Assembly: GCA_943842625.1 (NCBI GenBank)
Contig: CALTCK010000013.1
Location: forward strand, 62,001 to 126,000
Direction: 5' to 3'
DNA length: 64,000 nt
Origin: an uncultured Flavobacteriaceae bacterium
GTDB taxonomy: Bacteria; Bacteroidota; Bacteroidia; Flavobacteriales; Flavobacteriaceae
In this document: piece after piece, positions 1 through 10,074 of the stretch
Numbering within the stretch: the stretch's first letter is position 1
Layout of the letters: every line of letters starts with the position of its first letter
Program-made: the position numbers and the translations under genes
Notes under the pieces: generated by a model
What the model saw: the letters and a program-made list of their open reading frames with translations, nothing else
Told to the model about the DNA's origin: nothing
Database searches by the model: none

Positions 1-2
1 TT

Positions 3-509
3 AATGTGGTGGTATTATTAGACAATAAACTATCCGAAATCGAGCGAATAAATTTTAATACTATTTATGAATTTATCAATACTAGCCAAGTATCAATTGC
101 TGCAAATACTAGTTTATGGGCTTTTAATTTGGATTCACAACAATTAGAACTGTATAATTATAGGAACCAGAATAAAACAACAGTGTCACAGCCTTTTAAT
201 GGGGAAGTCATACAACAAGTTAGTAACATAAATTATTGTTTTTTAATGACTAAAAAATATATTCGAGCCTATAATATTTATGGTAGCCTAATAATAGAAA
301 TACCTAGTGAAGGTTATCAAAAAATCTCACAGCTGAATGAAAATTTAATTGTAAAAAAAGATAATACCCTATATTATATCAATATAGAGACTCAAGAAAC
401 TTCAAAAATAAAATCTCCTGAAATAAGTATAAAAGACTTGCAGCTTACGCAAGAATTCCTTTATATTTATGACGGAAATAAGGTTAGTAAATTCAAATTA
501 ACTTTTTAA
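3..509 (+). CDS. hypothetical protein, 5'-truncated by the window edge
   Basis: The reading frame is open to the left edge and ends at 509, so the true start probably lies outside the window; the GTG at position 6 is only the first possible start inside it. The visible 168 residues are rich in short beta-strand-like stretches with alternating hydrophobic residues and repeated phrases such as LYNYRNQN, YIRAYNIYG and LYYINIET, which would suit a beta-propeller fold (inference). No catalytic motif is seen. It lies 13 bases upstream of the deoxynucleoside kinase gene in the same direction and is probably co-transcribed with it. I do not recognise a function. Confidence 0.7.
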   Translation, partial: NVVVLLDNKLSEIERINFNTIYEFINTSQVSIAANTSLWAFNLDSQQLELYNYRNQNKTTVSQPFNGEVIQQVSNINYCFLMTKKYIRAYNIYGSLIIEIPSEGYQKISQLNENLIVKKDNTLYYINIETQETSKIKSPEISIKDLQLTQEFLYIYDGNKVSKFKLTF

Positions 510-522
510 AATTTAATACTTT

Positions 523-1137
523 ATGCATGTTGCCATAGCAGGAAATATAGGATCCGGTAAAACGACACTAACTGGTTTATTAGCTAAACATTACAAATGG
601 AAAGCACAATACGAAGATGTTGAAGACAACCCCTATCTAGATGACTTTTATAGTAAAATGGAACGATGGTCTTTTAATCTTCAAGTGTATTTTTTAAATT
701 CTCGTTTTCGCCAAATTCTAGATATTCGAAGAGATAAAAAAACCATTATACAAGATCGTACCATTTATGAAGATGCGTTCATTTTTGCACCTAACCTTCA
801 CGCAATGGGCTTAATGACCAATCGTGATTATGAAAATTATCGGTCGTTATTTGATTTAATGGAAAGCGTGACGGAGTCTCCTGACTTGTTAATTTATCTC
901 CGTAGTTCTATCCCTAATCTTGTAGGGCAAATACACAAGCGAGGTAGAGAATACGAAAATTCAATTAGCATCGATTATCTAAGTAGATTAAATGAGCGTT
1001 ATGAAGCCTGGATCGATAAATATGATAAAGGAAACGTAATTATTTTAGATGTTGATGAGATTGACTTTGTTGACAATCCAGAGGATTTGGGTGAAATCAT
1101 CAATAAAATTGATGCGGAAATCAACGGATTATTTTAG
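523..1137 (+). CDS. deoxynucleoside kinase (deoxyadenosine/deoxyguanosine kinase family)
   Basis: Phosphorylates deoxynucleosides in the cytoplasmic salvage pathway for dNTPs. The P-loop GNIGSGKTT is at residues 7-15, and the family's substrate-site segment is seen as QDRTIYED around residues 83-90, followed by a basic lid region (HKRGREYE). The length of 204 residues is normal for the family. The ATG start is clear and the P-loop follows directly. The gene ends at a strong hairpin shared with the convergent pyrophosphatase gene. Exact base preference (dA, dG or broad) cannot be read from the sequence. Confidence 0.9.
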   Translation: MHVAIAGNIGSGKTTLTGLLAKHYKWKAQYEDVEDNPYLDDFYSKMERWSFNLQVYFLNSRFRQILDIRRDKKTIIQDRTIYEDAFIFAPNLHAMGLMTNRDYENYRSLFDLMESVTESPDLLIYLRSSIPNLVGQIHKRGREYENSISIDYLSRLNERYEAWIDKYDKGNVIILDVDEIDFVDNPEDLGEIINKIDAEINGLF

Positions 1138-1156
1138 ATGAAAAATATTTATAAAT

Positions 1157-1187
1157 AAAAAAACCTGCTAATAGCAGGTTTTTTTAT
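1157..1187. terminator. bidirectional rho-independent terminator
   Basis: The stem AAACCTGCT / AGCAGGTTT has a 3-base loop, with an A-run on the left and a T-run on the right, so it can serve both the kinase gene (+) and the pyrophosphatase gene (-) that converge here. Confidence 0.85.
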
Positions 1188-1207
1188 TTATCGCTAAATG
1201 AATAAGT

Positions 1208-3637
1208 TTAATTCTTTTCAATTTTTATATCAACATCTTTCAAAGCTTTTATTTGAGTTTTTACTTCTGCTTCTGTTCCTTCAAAAACTTGCTCTGTAGT
1301 AGTTTCTTTACCATTTTCAGTCATTGTTGTTTTTACAACAGCTTTAGTTATGCCATCATCATTAGCATCCATTCTTACCATAATTTCTTTTTCAATAACT
1401 TCATTTGATATACTCTGCGCCTCAATAGTATTAGTATTTATTTCATGACCTTCTTCATAAGAATGACCTCCTAATATGGGAGCAATTACCAATCCAATTA
1501 AACAAGTAAGTTTAATTAAAATATTCATGGAGGGCCCAGAGGTATCTTTAAATGGATCCCCTACTGTATCTCCGGTAATTGCAGCCTCGTGAGCATCAGA
1601 ACCTTTGTGAGTCATTTCACCATTAATCATAACACCTGCTTCAAAAGATTTTTTAGCATTGTCCCAGGCGCCACCGGCGTTGTTTTGAAAAATTGCCCAA
1701 AGAACACCACTTACAGTAACTCCAGCCATATACCCACCTAACATTTCGGCAATAATCATATTATCCATTCCAAAAATCATAGGTCCGAATGTGATAACTA
1801 ATGGGAATCCAATGGTTAACAAACCTGGTAACATCATTTCTTTTAAAGAAGCTTTTGTTGAAATCGCAACACATTTATCGTACTCTGGTTTTCCGGTACC
1901 TTCCATAATACCTGGAATCTCTTTAAACTGGCGTCTTACTTCATAAACCATTTCCATAGCCGCTTTACCTACAGCATTCATTGCTAATGCAGAAAATACT
2001 ACAGGAACCATTCCTCCAACAAATAACATCGCTAAAACAGGAGCTTTAAAAATGTTAATTCCATCAATTCCTGTAAAAGTCACATAAGCAGCAAAAAGTG
2101 CTAATGATGTTAATGCAGCTGATGCAATTGCAAATCCCTTTCCTGTGGCAGCAGTTGTATTACCCACTGAATCTAATATATCTGTTCGCTCCCTAACGAT
2201 TGGATCTTGTTCACTCATTTCGGCAATACCTCCTGCATTATCCGCGATGGGCCCAAAAGCATCAATAGCCAATTGCATAGCAGTCGTTGCCATCATAGCT
2301 GAAGCTGCCATTGCAACACCATAAAAACCTGCCAAAGCGTAAGAAGACCATATTGCTGCAGCAAATAAAATTACTGTTGGAAATGTAGAAATCATACCTG
2401 TTGCCAGACCTGCAATAATATTGGTACCGGCTCCTGTTGCTGATTTTTGAACTATATTTAAAATTGGTTTTTTACCTAGACCTGTATAATACTCTGTTAC
2501 TGAAGATATAACACCACCTACAAATAAACCAACTAAAGTTGCGTAAAACACACGCATTGCGGTAATACTTATTAATCCTTCACCGAAAAAATGCATTTTC
2601 ATAGTTTCTGGCAGCATATAGTTTACTAGAACATAACAAGAAATTGCAACTAAAGCGATTGAGAACCAGTTTCCCTTATTTAAAGCCCCCATAACTTGAG
2701 ACTCTTTAGCATCATTGGATTTAATTTTTACTAACATGGTACCTAACATTGAGATGATAATACCGGCACCAGCAATTGCCATTGGCAATAAAATTGGCCC
2801 TATTCCTCCGAAGGCATCATCGATAAAACCACCCATATCCTTTATGATGTAGTTTCCTAAAACCATTGCAGCTAAAACTGTTGCAACATAAGAACCAAAT
2901 AAATCGGCTCCCATTCCTGCAACATCTCCTACATTATCACCTACATTATCAGCAATGGTTGCTGGATTTCGTGGGTCATCCTCAGGGATTCCTGCTTCAA
3001 CTTTTCCAACTAAATCAGCTCCAACATCAGCTGCTTTGGTGTAAATACCTCCTCCAACACGAGCGAATAATGCGATTGATTCAGCTCCTAGAGAGAACCC
3101 TGCTAAAGTTTCCAATACAATAGTCATTTTTTCCACTGAAAAAGCACCACTAGTTCCACCCATAAAAAAGTTATAGAAGAATATAAAAAACATAGTTAAA
3201 CCTAAAACGGCTAAACCAGCTACACCGAGTCCCATCACAGTTCCACCTCCAAAAGATACTTTCAAGGCGTTTGGCAGACTTGTTATTGCTGCCTGTGTGG
3301 TTCTTACGTTTGTTTTTGTTGCTATTTTCATTCCAATATTTCCTGCAAAAGCAGAAAATATTGCTCCCAGAATAAAGGCTATTACGATTAGCCAATGTGT
3401 GGAAGGTACTATAGTAGAAACAATAAAAAGTAAAACACTCACTACAGCAACAAAAATAGCTAATAATCTATATTCAGCATTTAAGAAAGCTAAGGCTCCC
3501 TCATAAATATGATCTGAAATTTCTTTCATTTTACCATCACCTGCATCTTGCTTCATCACCCAAGATTTTTTCGTTAACATATATGCTAACCCTATTAGTG
3601 CCGCTACTATTGGCATATAAATCATCATTGATTCCAT
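1208..3637 (-). CDS. hppA: membrane-bound ion-translocating pyrophosphatase
   Basis: Hydrolyses cytoplasmic pyrophosphate and pumps H+ and/or Na+ across the inner membrane. The protein has about 16 hydrophobic segments. The pyrophosphate-binding stretch around residues 210-245 contains [18 protein letters not shown] and NVGDNVGD, and a second acidic motif (DNAGGIAEM) lies near residue 460. The segment [10 protein letters not shown] carries Ala where K+-independent enzymes have Lys, which points to the K+-dependent subclass (family knowledge). At 809 residues it is longer than usual: after the last membrane helix there is a charged tail of roughly 75 residues. A promoter -7 box lies just upstream. 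It ends at the terminator shared with the kinase gene. Confidence 0.95.
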   Translation of the reverse strand: MESMMIYMPIVAALIGLAYMLTKKSWVMKQDAGDGKMKEISDHIYEGALAFLNAEYRLLAIFVAVVSVLLFIVSTIVPSTHWLIVIAFILGAIFSAFAGNIGMKIATKTNVRTTQAAITSLPNALKVSFGGGTVMGLGVAGLAVLGLTMFFIFFYNFFMGGTSGAFSVEKMTIVLETLAGFSLGAESIALFARVGGGIYTKAADVGADLVGKVEAGIPEDDPRNPATIADNVGDNVGDVAGMGADLFGSYVATVLAAMVLGNYIIKDMGGFIDDAFGGIGPILLPMAIAGAGIIISMLGTMLVKIKSNDAKESQVMGALNKGNWFSIALVAISCYVLVNYMLPETMKMHFFGEGLISITAMRVFYATLVGLFVGGVISSVTEYYTGLGKKPILNIVQKSATGAGTNIIAGLATGMISTFPTVILFAAAIWSSYALAGFYGVAMAASAMMATTAMQLAIDAFGPIADNAGGIAEMSEQDPIVRERTDILDSVGNTTAATGKGFAIASAALTSLALFAAYVTFTGIDGINIFKAPVLAMLFVGGMVPVVFSALAMNAVGKAAMEMVYEVRRQFKEIPGIMEGTGKPEYDKCVAISTKASLKEMMLPGLLTIGFPLVITFGPMIFGMDNMIIAEMLGGYMAGVTVSGVLWAIFQNNAGGAWDNAKKSFEAGVMINGEMTHKGSDAHEAAITGDTVGDPFKDTSGPSMNILIKLTCLIGLVIAPILGGHSYEEGHEINTNTIEAQSISNEVIEKEIMVRMDANDDGITKAVVKTTMTENGKETTTEQVFEGTEAEVKTQIKALKDVDIKIEKN

Positions 3638-3665
3638 TTTGTATTGTTTTTATTATTAAGCGGTG

Positions 3666-3673
3666 CAAAAGTA
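3666..3673 (-). promoter_or_regulatory. promoter -7 box for hppA
   Basis: TACTTTTG on the minus strand matches the Bacteroidota consensus TAnnTTTG and lies 29 bases before the hppA ATG. I see no good TTG -33 element at the normal distance, so this is partial support only. Confidence 0.5.
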
Positions 3674-3848
3674 ATAAAAACAAACAGAATAAAAAACCTT
3701 GACATAACTAATTTCATAAGGTAAATTAATGTTTTTGAGGTGGTTCTGTAAAGTTAAATATTTATAAACTTTTAGTTGATCTTTTTAACTTATTGAATCT
3801 CCTTTGTTCTTTAATTTTAATTGAACTTAAAAAAACTTTCATTAGTAT

Positions 3849-6335
3849 CTAAAAAGAAAAACTCAGACTTCCAGTGACACCAATTTTTCTTATTCCTGGA
3901 TTGTCTAAATAATTACCTCTAAAATTAAATTCAATAGCTAAAATTTTAAAAATATTACCAACACCCGCACTCCATTCCCAGTAAATATCTTCTGGAGATT
4001 GGTAAATTATTGGCAAATTATCAATTCCTACATTTATCGAGTTATTGGATTGGGATAATTGGCCCCATACAGCTCTAAAACCAACCAATTCTCTTAAATT
4101 TAGTTCTCTTAACCAAGGAACCCTCCCAAAAAGTCTTCCTCCAAAATTATGTTTTAGATGAAAAGACGCATACGTATCACTTACAAACTCATAATAATCT
4201 AATTGCGTAAATGTGTTATAAATGCTCCATAAGGTTTGATTTCCTGGAATAGGACTTAATAAGCCTAAAGGTACCGTTCCGATTATTTTACCCAATTCAA
4301 TAGTTGTATAAAGTCTTCCTAAACCACCAACATTCCAGGGCTGTGTATACAAGGCTTGTATTCGGTGATAATCAAAGTCACTTTGTAAAACATCTTCAAG
4401 TCCAAAGGTGTATCCTAGAAAAAAGGAAGGGAAATCACCGCCATTAATAACTCTTCGTTCCACACCATATCCTGATGTTTTTCGTCCTGGTGTGAAATTG
4501 ATCCCTAGTTCTAGTTCTGACTGTTTGATACTGTTTTTGACATTCCCATTTTCGTCATAATAACTTAAACTAAAGGTTTCTGAAGCAGATTTTAGTGTCC
4601 TGTGAGAACCTAAAACTCGGAACACAAAGTTTTTTGCAGGTTCCATCTGATACCCTAGAGTTGTTAATTCTATACTAGTTAATCGATCGTTGGCTCCTAC
4701 CGTAATTAACCCTGAGGAGGCTCTATTTCTTCCAAGTACATCTTTACTATTTGTTAGACTCGCTCCTGTTTGTTCAATATCTTTTCGATATCCACCAAAT
4801 AATATCTTTCTATTTTTTTTACTAACTAATACTTTGCCCGATAAACCATATTTAAATTTTTGATCTTTAAATCCATAGGCACCAAACCCTTCTATTCTCC
4901 AGGGATCATTTTGTCCAAAATAGGTTCTACCCCCTAGCCTAAGCCGAAGTCCTTCTACCTCATTATATCCAAATATTGAAAAAACTGGTCCTGCATCAAA
5001 ACCTTTAAATTCATAATAACCACTTGCTATTAAAGCTCCTATTGTATATAAATTTTTGAAACGAGGAACAGTTATTAAAGTATCTAACATTTTATAGACT
5101 CCTTTCTCATCTTTACTTAAAGCTTCCATTCTTCTTTCTTCCCAAAATTGATCAGATCGATTGTAAACTTCGTATTTGTATGGATCTATATTCTCTTTAT
5201 AAAAAGATTCTTCTTTTGGTATATCAAATTCATAATTATCATATAATGTAGTCCTTTTTCCATACATTCCATTGGCGCTCTCTTTTTTCCTAAAACTAAA
5301 ATCACTTAGCATGTAATCTTTTGTAATTAAAAAAGTAGAATCGTTTAAAACATCGTATTCTTGCTCAATGTAAATTTCACGGATCCAATTTAAGTTGGCG
5401 CTTTTAGAAGCTTGAAGATTAATTTCTTTCACTGCCCAAGTACTATCATTTACCCAAAAATCACCTTTAAAGGTTAATTCATTTTTTCTTCTGGGATAAT
5501 ATATAATATTATAGCACCATTTATCACCTAAATAAGCACTATCCAGCAAAACATAATTGTAAACATTGATACCAGTTTTAGATAAAGGGCTGGTAAAAGC
5601 AACATTAAAAAACTTTAAGTGATTATCATAAATATCAAAGTCTGCGTAAAGATCTTTAATCAATTCAATAAAAGTTTGATTGTTTTCGAATCCAGAATTT
5701 TTATTACCTTCTAATACCTCTGTTTCTTTATTAATAATATTATCTCCATAGACTTTCGAAAAAGCTTCGTTAATAAAAAGAGGCAAGTAAGTATTCCCAG
5801 TTATTCTTGATGTATCCACTTGATCAAAAATAAATTCCATTCCTCTAAATGTCCTGCTATTAATTAAGCCGCTATCAATAGTATTTAAATCAAACTCAAG
5901 TTTTTCATATTTGTCATAGGTATATTGTTTGAATTTTCTCACTCCATTCGCTCTTCTATTTTCCCATATTTTTCTGAGAATATCTATTGCAGGATTGTTT
6001 TTTTTAGATTGTTTTCCGCTAAAAATGACTACCTCTTCAAGAGAAGCTGATTCCTCCTCTAATACAACATCCATTTTAAAGTTATTTTTTTCTGTTAACT
6101 CAATCTCTAAAGTTTTATAACCTACAAATGAAAAAACTACAAAAGAATGAGTTTCGAAGGTTTCCAAATAGAATCTTCCATTTTCATTTGTAATTGTTCC
6201 ATCATTTGAATCCTTAAAAAAAACATTAGCGTAGGCAATGGGATCACCAAATTCATCCTTAATCTGACCACTAACCTTACTTTGTGAGTGTGCAAAAAAG
6301 GAAGAAATAAATAGAAGAAAATAAAAATATTTCAT
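3849..6335 (-). CDS. DUF5686 and carboxypeptidase-regulatory-like domain outer-membrane protein
   Basis: A signal peptide (MKYFYFLLFISSFFAHSQ) is followed by a CarboxypepD_reg-like beta-sandwich at about residues 20-105 (VSGQIKDEFGDPIAYANV) and then the long DUF5686 region, which ends in a predicted outer-membrane beta-barrel whose last residues (GSLSFSF) alternate like a barrel strand. No function is established for this family, which is widespread in Bacteroidota. I chose the ATG at 6333-6335 over the TTG three bases upstream, because the ATG directly precedes the signal peptide. The gene follows pdhB by 42 bases and may be read through from it. Length 828 residues. Confidence 0.88.
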   Translation of the reverse strand: MKYFYFLLFISSFFAHSQSKVSGQIKDEFGDPIAYANVFFKDSNDGTITNENGRFYLETFETHSFVVFSFVGYKTLEIELTEKNNFKMDVVLEEESASLEEVVIFSGKQSKKNNPAIDILRKIWENRRANGVRKFKQYTYDKYEKLEFDLNTIDSGLINSRTFRGMEFIFDQVDTSRITGNTYLPLFINEAFSKVYGDNIINKETEVLEGNKNSGFENNQTFIELIKDLYADFDIYDNHLKFFNVAFTSPLSKTGINVYNYVLLDSAYLGDKWCYNIIYYPRRKNELTFKGDFWVNDSTWAVKEINLQASKSANLNWIREIYIEQEYDVLNDSTFLITKDYMLSDFSFRKKESANGMYGKRTTLYDNYEFDIPKEESFYKENIDPYKYEVYNRSDQFWEERRMEALSKDEKGVYKMLDTLITVPRFKNLYTIGALIASGYYEFKGFDAGPVFSIFGYNEVEGLRLRLGGRTYFGQNDPWRIEGFGAYGFKDQKFKYGLSGKVLVSKKNRKILFGGYRKDIEQTGASLTNSKDVLGRNRASSGLITVGANDRLTSIELTTLGYQMEPAKNFVFRVLGSHRTLKSASETFSLSYYDENGNVKNSIKQSELELGINFTPGRKTSGYGVERRVINGGDFPSFFLGYTFGLEDVLQSDFDYHRIQALYTQPWNVGGLGRLYTTIELGKIIGTVPLGLLSPIPGNQTLWSIYNTFTQLDYYEFVSDTYASFHLKHNFGGRLFGRVPWLRELNLRELVGFRAVWGQLSQSNNSINVGIDNLPIIYQSPEDIYWEWSAGVGNIFKILAIEFNFRGNYLDNPGIRKIGVTGSLSFSF

Positions 6336-6377
6336 CAAAAGTAATTTGATGTTAAATGAATATGAAATAAAAAAACC

Positions 6378-7355
6378 TTACCTATATAACACTTTTTTTA
6401 CCGCCTTTATTACATCGTTACTATTGGGTAGCCATTCCTCTAATAAAACTGGCGAAAAAGGAGCTGGTGTGTCTGCTGTATTTAATTTAATGATTGGAGC
6501 ATCCAGGTAATCGAAAGCTTGTTCTTGAACTTGGTAAGTAATCTCGGCAGAAATATTTCCATAAGGCCAAGCTTCTTCTAAAATAACAAGTCGATTTGTC
6601 TTTTTAACAGAATCAATGATTGCCTTGTCGTCAAGAGGTCGAACTGTTCGTAAATCAATTATTTCGCATTCAATTCCTTCCTCAGATAAAATAGCTGCAG
6701 CTTTGTACGCCTCTTTTATAATCTTGCCAAAGGAAACAATTGTAACGTCTGTTCCTTCACGTTTTATATCGGCAACTCCCAAAGGTATTAAATATTCTCC
6801 CTCTGGGACTTCTGCCTTATCTCCATACATTTGTTCACTTTCCATAAATATCACGGGGTCATTATCACGTATAGCACTTTTTAAAAGCCCTTTTGCATCT
6901 TTTGGGTTACTGGGGACAACTACTTTCAGACCAGGACAGTTTGCATACCAACTTTCAAAGGCTTGAGAGTGGGTTGCTGCCAATTGACCAGCAGATGCTG
7001 TAGGCCCTCTAAAAACAATAGGAATATTGAATTGTCCTCCACTCATTTGACGCATTTTTGCTGCATTATTAATGATTTGATCAATTCCAACAAGAGAAAA
7101 GTTAAAAGTCATGAACTCTACTATGGGTCTGTTACCATTCATGGCAGAACCAATAGCAATTCCTGAAAAGCCAAGTTCTGAAATTGGTGTATCAATAACC
7201 CTTAATTCACCAAATTCATCCAACATTCCTTTACTGGCTTTATACGCACCGTTATATTCGGCAACCTCCTCACCCATTAAATATATACTATCATCACGAC
7301 GCATTTCTTCACTCATCGCCTCACAGATTGCTTCTCTAAACTGAATTGTTTTCAT
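6378..7355 (-). CDS. pdhB: pyruvate dehydrogenase E1 component, beta subunit
   Basis: The beta half of the thiamine-diphosphate-dependent E1 of the 2-oxoacid dehydrogenase complex, converting pyruvate for acetyl-CoA formation. The 325-residue protein starts MKTIQFREAICEAMSEEM and shows the typical phrases LMGEEVAEYNGAYKASKG (around residues 26-43), RGPTASAGQLAATHSQAFE and the C-terminal transketolase-like domain with DLRTVRPLD. The alpha subunit gene is not next to it, as is usual in Flavobacteriia where E1 beta is a separate unit. Divergent from the etfBA operon, with promoters for both in the shared 237-base gap. Confidence 0.93.
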   Translation of the reverse strand: MKTIQFREAICEAMSEEMRRDDSIYLMGEEVAEYNGAYKASKGMLDEFGELRVIDTPISELGFSGIAIGSAMNGNRPIVEFMTFNFSLVGIDQIINNAAKMRQMSGGQFNIPIVFRGPTASAGQLAATHSQAFESWYANCPGLKVVVPSNPKDAKGLLKSAIRDNDPVIFMESEQMYGDKAEVPEGEYLIPLGVADIKREGTDVTIVSFGKIIKEAYKAAAILSEEGIECEIIDLRTVRPLDDKAIIDSVKKTNRLVILEEAWPYGNISAEITYQVQEQAFDYLDAPIIKLNTADTPAPFSPVLLEEWLPNSNDVIKAVKKVLYR

Positions 7356-7441
7356 ATTAAATCATCTAATTTATTTACAAATTTTAGTCTATTAGATTTG
7401 TAAAATTTTATTTAAAAAATATATCTTCATTAAACTAAATG

Positions 7442-7449
7442 CAAAAATA
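7442..7449 (-). promoter_or_regulatory. promoter -7 box for pdhB
   Basis: TATTTTTG on the minus strand fits TAnnTTTG and lies 87 bases before the pdhB start. No clear -33 element is visible. Confidence 0.4.
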
Positions 7450-7536
7450 CTATTATTTATATGTGGCTCACTAATTTTTCTAAAGATTTAACGATTTTTT
7501 ATTATGCGTGCATAGTAAAATTGAGAAAAATATACC

Positions 7537-7544
7537 TACCTTTG
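7537..7544 (+). promoter_or_regulatory. promoter -7 box for etfBA
   Basis: TACCTTTG fits TAnnTTTG and lies 48 bases before the etfB ATG. A TTG at 7521-7523 is closer than the usual spacing, so the -33 element is weak. Confidence 0.5.
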
Positions 7545-7592
7545 TAGCTCGAAACACAGATACATTTTTAGATAAACTAAGATAAATAAAAT

Positions 7593-8333
7593 ATGAAAAT
7601 TTTAGTGTGCATTAGTCACGTTCCAGACACTACATCAAAAATTAATTTCACTGACGAAAACTCAAGGTTTGACACCCAAGGTGTGCAATTTGTTATCAAT
7701 CCCAATGACGAATTTGGACTGACAAGAGCGATGTGGTTTAAAGACAAACAAGGTGCAACAGTTCACGTTGTAAATGTCGGTGGACCAGAAACAGAACCTA
7801 CGTTAAGAAAAGCTTTAGCAATTGGAGCTGACGAAGCAATTAGAGTCAATACGTTTGCTAAAGACGGTTTCTTTGTTGCAAAACAATTAGCACATGTAGT
7901 TAAAGATGGCAACTACGATTTAGTGTTAGGAGGACGAGAGTCCATCGATTATAATGGAGGAATGGTTCCTGGAATGATTTCTAAACTTACAGGATTTAAT
8001 TTTATAAATACTTGTATAAGTCTAGAGGTGGAGGGATCAAATGCTATCGCTGCTCGTGAAATTGATGGAGGAAAAGAAATTATTAGTACAACACTTCCAC
8101 TAATTGTAGGTGGTCAAAAAGGGATTGTTCAAGAGGCAGATCTACGCATCCCAAATATGAGAGGCATCATGCAAGCGCGATCAAAACCATTGAAGGTAAT
8201 CGAACCTGTTGATTCAAATTCTGAAATTAATATGGATAGTTTCACCAAACCAGACGCAAAAGGATCGGTAAAGTTAGTCGATAATGTTAATGATTTAGTC
8301 GAACTCTTGCATAACGAAGCTAAAGTTATTTAA
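7593..8333 (+). CDS. etfB: electron transfer flavoprotein, beta subunit
   Basis: Forms the ETF heterodimer with EtfA; it takes electrons from acyl-CoA dehydrogenases and related flavoproteins and passes them to the quinone pool. The protein starts MKILVCISHVPDTTSKINF and contains the family signature around residues 115-180 (LVLGGRESIDYNGGMVPG, VGGQKGIVQEADLRIPNMRG). The length of 246 residues is normal. The etfA gene follows after 57 bases on the same strand, so the two are an operon driven from the promoter at about 7540. Confidence 0.95.
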   Translation: MKILVCISHVPDTTSKINFTDENSRFDTQGVQFVINPNDEFGLTRAMWFKDKQGATVHVVNVGGPETEPTLRKALAIGADEAIRVNTFAKDGFFVAKQLAHVVKDGNYDLVLGGRESIDYNGGMVPGMISKLTGFNFINTCISLEVEGSNAIAAREIDGGKEIISTTLPLIVGGQKGIVQEADLRIPNMRGIMQARSKPLKVIEPVDSNSEINMDSFTKPDAKGSVKLVDNVNDLVELLHNEAKVI

Positions 8334-8390
8334 AAAAATAGAATGCAGTTTTAAATTCAAAAACTGTTCACCAATAAAAATTTATAAAAT

Positions 8391-9359
8391 ATGTCAGTAT
8401 TAGTATATACAGAATCTGAAGAAGGAAAATTTAAAAAGATCGCTTTTGAGGCCGTATCCTACGCAAAAGGAATAGCAAACATATTAGGAACTTCGGTAAC
8501 AGCAGTTTCAATTAACGGAAATCAAACAGACCAATTAGGTAAATATGGTGCTTCAAAAGTGTTAAGCGTTTCCAGCGACAAACTAAAAAACTTTAATGCT
8601 TCAGCATATGCCGATGTAATAGCACAAGCTGTAGAACAAGAAGCTGCAAATATCGTAGTTATTTCTTCTAGTGCTAATTGCAAATATTTAGCTCCCTTAC
8701 TTGCCATAAATATGGAAGCTGGTTATGTGCCAAATGTAATAGAATTACCATCTAGCGTAGCTCCTTTTAAAATTAAATCGAATGTGTTCTCAAATAAAGC
8801 ATTTGCTAATTCTGAAATAACTACTGAAAAAAAATTAATTGGATTGGCAAAAAATGCATTTGGTATCGTTGAAAATGAAACTTCATCTATTGAAGAAAAT
8901 TTTTCTCCAGTGATTTCAGAAGATGACCTTCATACAAAGGTCACCTCAATGGAAAAGTCAAATGATAAAATTACCATTGCAGACGCCGATATTGTCGTTT
9001 CTGGTGGACGTGGTTTAAAAGGTCCCGAAAATTGGGGAATGATAGAAGAATTAGCGGAAACTTTAGGTGCAGCAACAGCCTGTTCAAAACCAGTCAGTGA
9101 TCTAGGATGGAGACCTCATAGTGAACATGTTGGGCAAACCGGCAAGCCTGTTTCATCCAATTTATATATTGCCATTGGAATTTCTGGAGCAATACAACAC
9201 TTAGCAGGTGTAAATTCTTCCAAAGTGAAAGTTGTCATAAATAGTGACTCTGAAGCTCCCTTTTTTAAAGCGGCTGATTATGGCATTGTTGGTGATGCTT
9301 TTGAGTATGTTCCTCAACTGATAGAAAAATTAAAAGAGTTTAAAAGTAATAACGCATAA
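8391..9359 (+). CDS. etfA: electron transfer flavoprotein, alpha subunit
   Basis: FAD-binding partner of EtfB. The C-terminal half carries the FAD site: SGGRGLKGPENWG near residue 205, then DLGWRPHSEHVGQTGKPV and the closing segment YIAIGISGAIQHLAG, followed by VINSDSEAPFFKAADYGIVGD. The length of 322 residues is typical. Its stop is followed by a very strong terminator, so the operon ends here. Confidence 0.95.
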   Translation: MSVLVYTESEEGKFKKIAFEAVSYAKGIANILGTSVTAVSINGNQTDQLGKYGASKVLSVSSDKLKNFNASAYADVIAQAVEQEAANIVVISSSANCKYLAPLLAINMEAGYVPNVIELPSSVAPFKIKSNVFSNKAFANSEITTEKKLIGLAKNAFGIVENETSSIEENFSPVISEDDLHTKVTSMEKSNDKITIADADIVVSGGRGLKGPENWGMIEELAETLGAATACSKPVSDLGWRPHSEHVGQTGKPVSSNLYIAIGISGAIQHLAGVNSSKVKVVINSDSEAPFFKAADYGIVGDAFEYVPQLIEKLKEFKSNNA

Positions 9360-9389
9360 TTTTTTATTAATTTGTGCCTGAATAAAGGG

Positions 9390-9436
9390 ACTGTTTAATT
9401 TTAGGGAAGTCCATAAAATTAAACAGTTTTTTTTTG
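9390..9436 (+). terminator. rho-independent terminator after etfA
   Basis: A perfect 14-bp stem (9390-9403 with 9414-9427, ACTGTTTAATTTTA and its complement) encloses a 10-base loop and is followed by a run of nine or more T. Confidence 0.95.
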
Positions 9437-9447
9437 ATCATTATTTA

Positions 9448-10068
9448 ATGAGTTTAGTAAGACTTAATATAAAAGGAATATCATATAGTCAAACACAAAA
9501 TGGTGCTTATGCGTTGATTTTGAGCGAGGAGAATGGAGATCGAAAATTACCAATAGTAATAGGTGCTTTTGAGGCTCAATCTATTGCAATAGCACTTGAA
9601 AAAGAAATTATGCCACCAAGACCTCTTACCCATGATCTTTTTAAAACTTTTGCAACAAGATATGAGATTGTTGTTAAACAAGTCATCATACACAAATTAT
9701 TAGATGGAGTATTTTATTCGAGTATTATTTGTGAGCGAGAAAAAATTGAAGAAATAATTGACGCAAGAACAAGTGATGCTATCGCACTAGCTCTGCGATT
9801 TAATGCTCCTATTTTTACCTACAAAAATATTTTAGATAAGGCAGGAATTCATACAGAAACCGGTACCAAGAAAACTACTACCTCAAAAAAAACAGAAATA
9901 GTCAGCGAACAAATCTTAATTAGAGAAGAACTTAAAGAAGATATATCCGAAAACGATTTCAGTAAACACTCTTTAAAAACACTAAAGAAATTATTGACAG
10001 AAGCAGTTAATAACGAAGAATATGAAAGAGCAGTCAATATTAGAGACGAAATTTCAAAAAGAAAATAA
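9448..10068 (+). CDS. bifunctional nuclease family protein (DUF151) with C-terminal UVR motif
   Basis: Residues 1-130 form the bifunctional nuclease (BFN/DUF151) domain, with LPIVIGAFEAQSIAIALE and DARTSDAIALALRF as the recognisable conserved parts; plant and bacterial members have been described as dual DNase/RNase enzymes. A charged linker follows and the last 35 residues (LKKLLTEAVNNEEYERAVNI) match the UvrB/UvrC interaction motif. This two-part layout is common in Bacteroidota. The start lies 21 bases after the T-run of the etfA terminator, so it has its own promoter or depends on read-through. The transporter gene follows after only 6 bases. Confidence 0.88.
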   Translation: MSLVRLNIKGISYSQTQNGAYALILSEENGDRKLPIVIGAFEAQSIAIALEKEIMPPRPLTHDLFKTFATRYEIVVKQVIIHKLLDGVFYSSIICEREKIEEIIDARTSDAIALALRFNAPIFTYKNILDKAGIHTETGTKKTTTSKKTEIVSEQILIREELKEDISENDFSKHSLKTLKKLLTEAVNNEEYERAVNIRDEISKRK

Positions 10069-10074
10069 TATCCT

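Noticed and set aside
2866-3506. Several frames of 69-85 codons opposite or within hppA
   Set aside because: They overlap the strongly conserved hppA coding sequence, have unlikely composition (Gln/His/Leu-rich) and no start context or promoter of their own.
6336-6343. TACTTTTG -7 box directly against the DUF5686 start codon
   Set aside because: It abuts the ATG without a gap and has no -33 element, so it is more likely a chance match; transcription from upstream pdhB is simpler.
6616-7344. Antisense frames of 67-116 codons across pdhB
   Set aside because: Shadow of a conserved gene; no family features.
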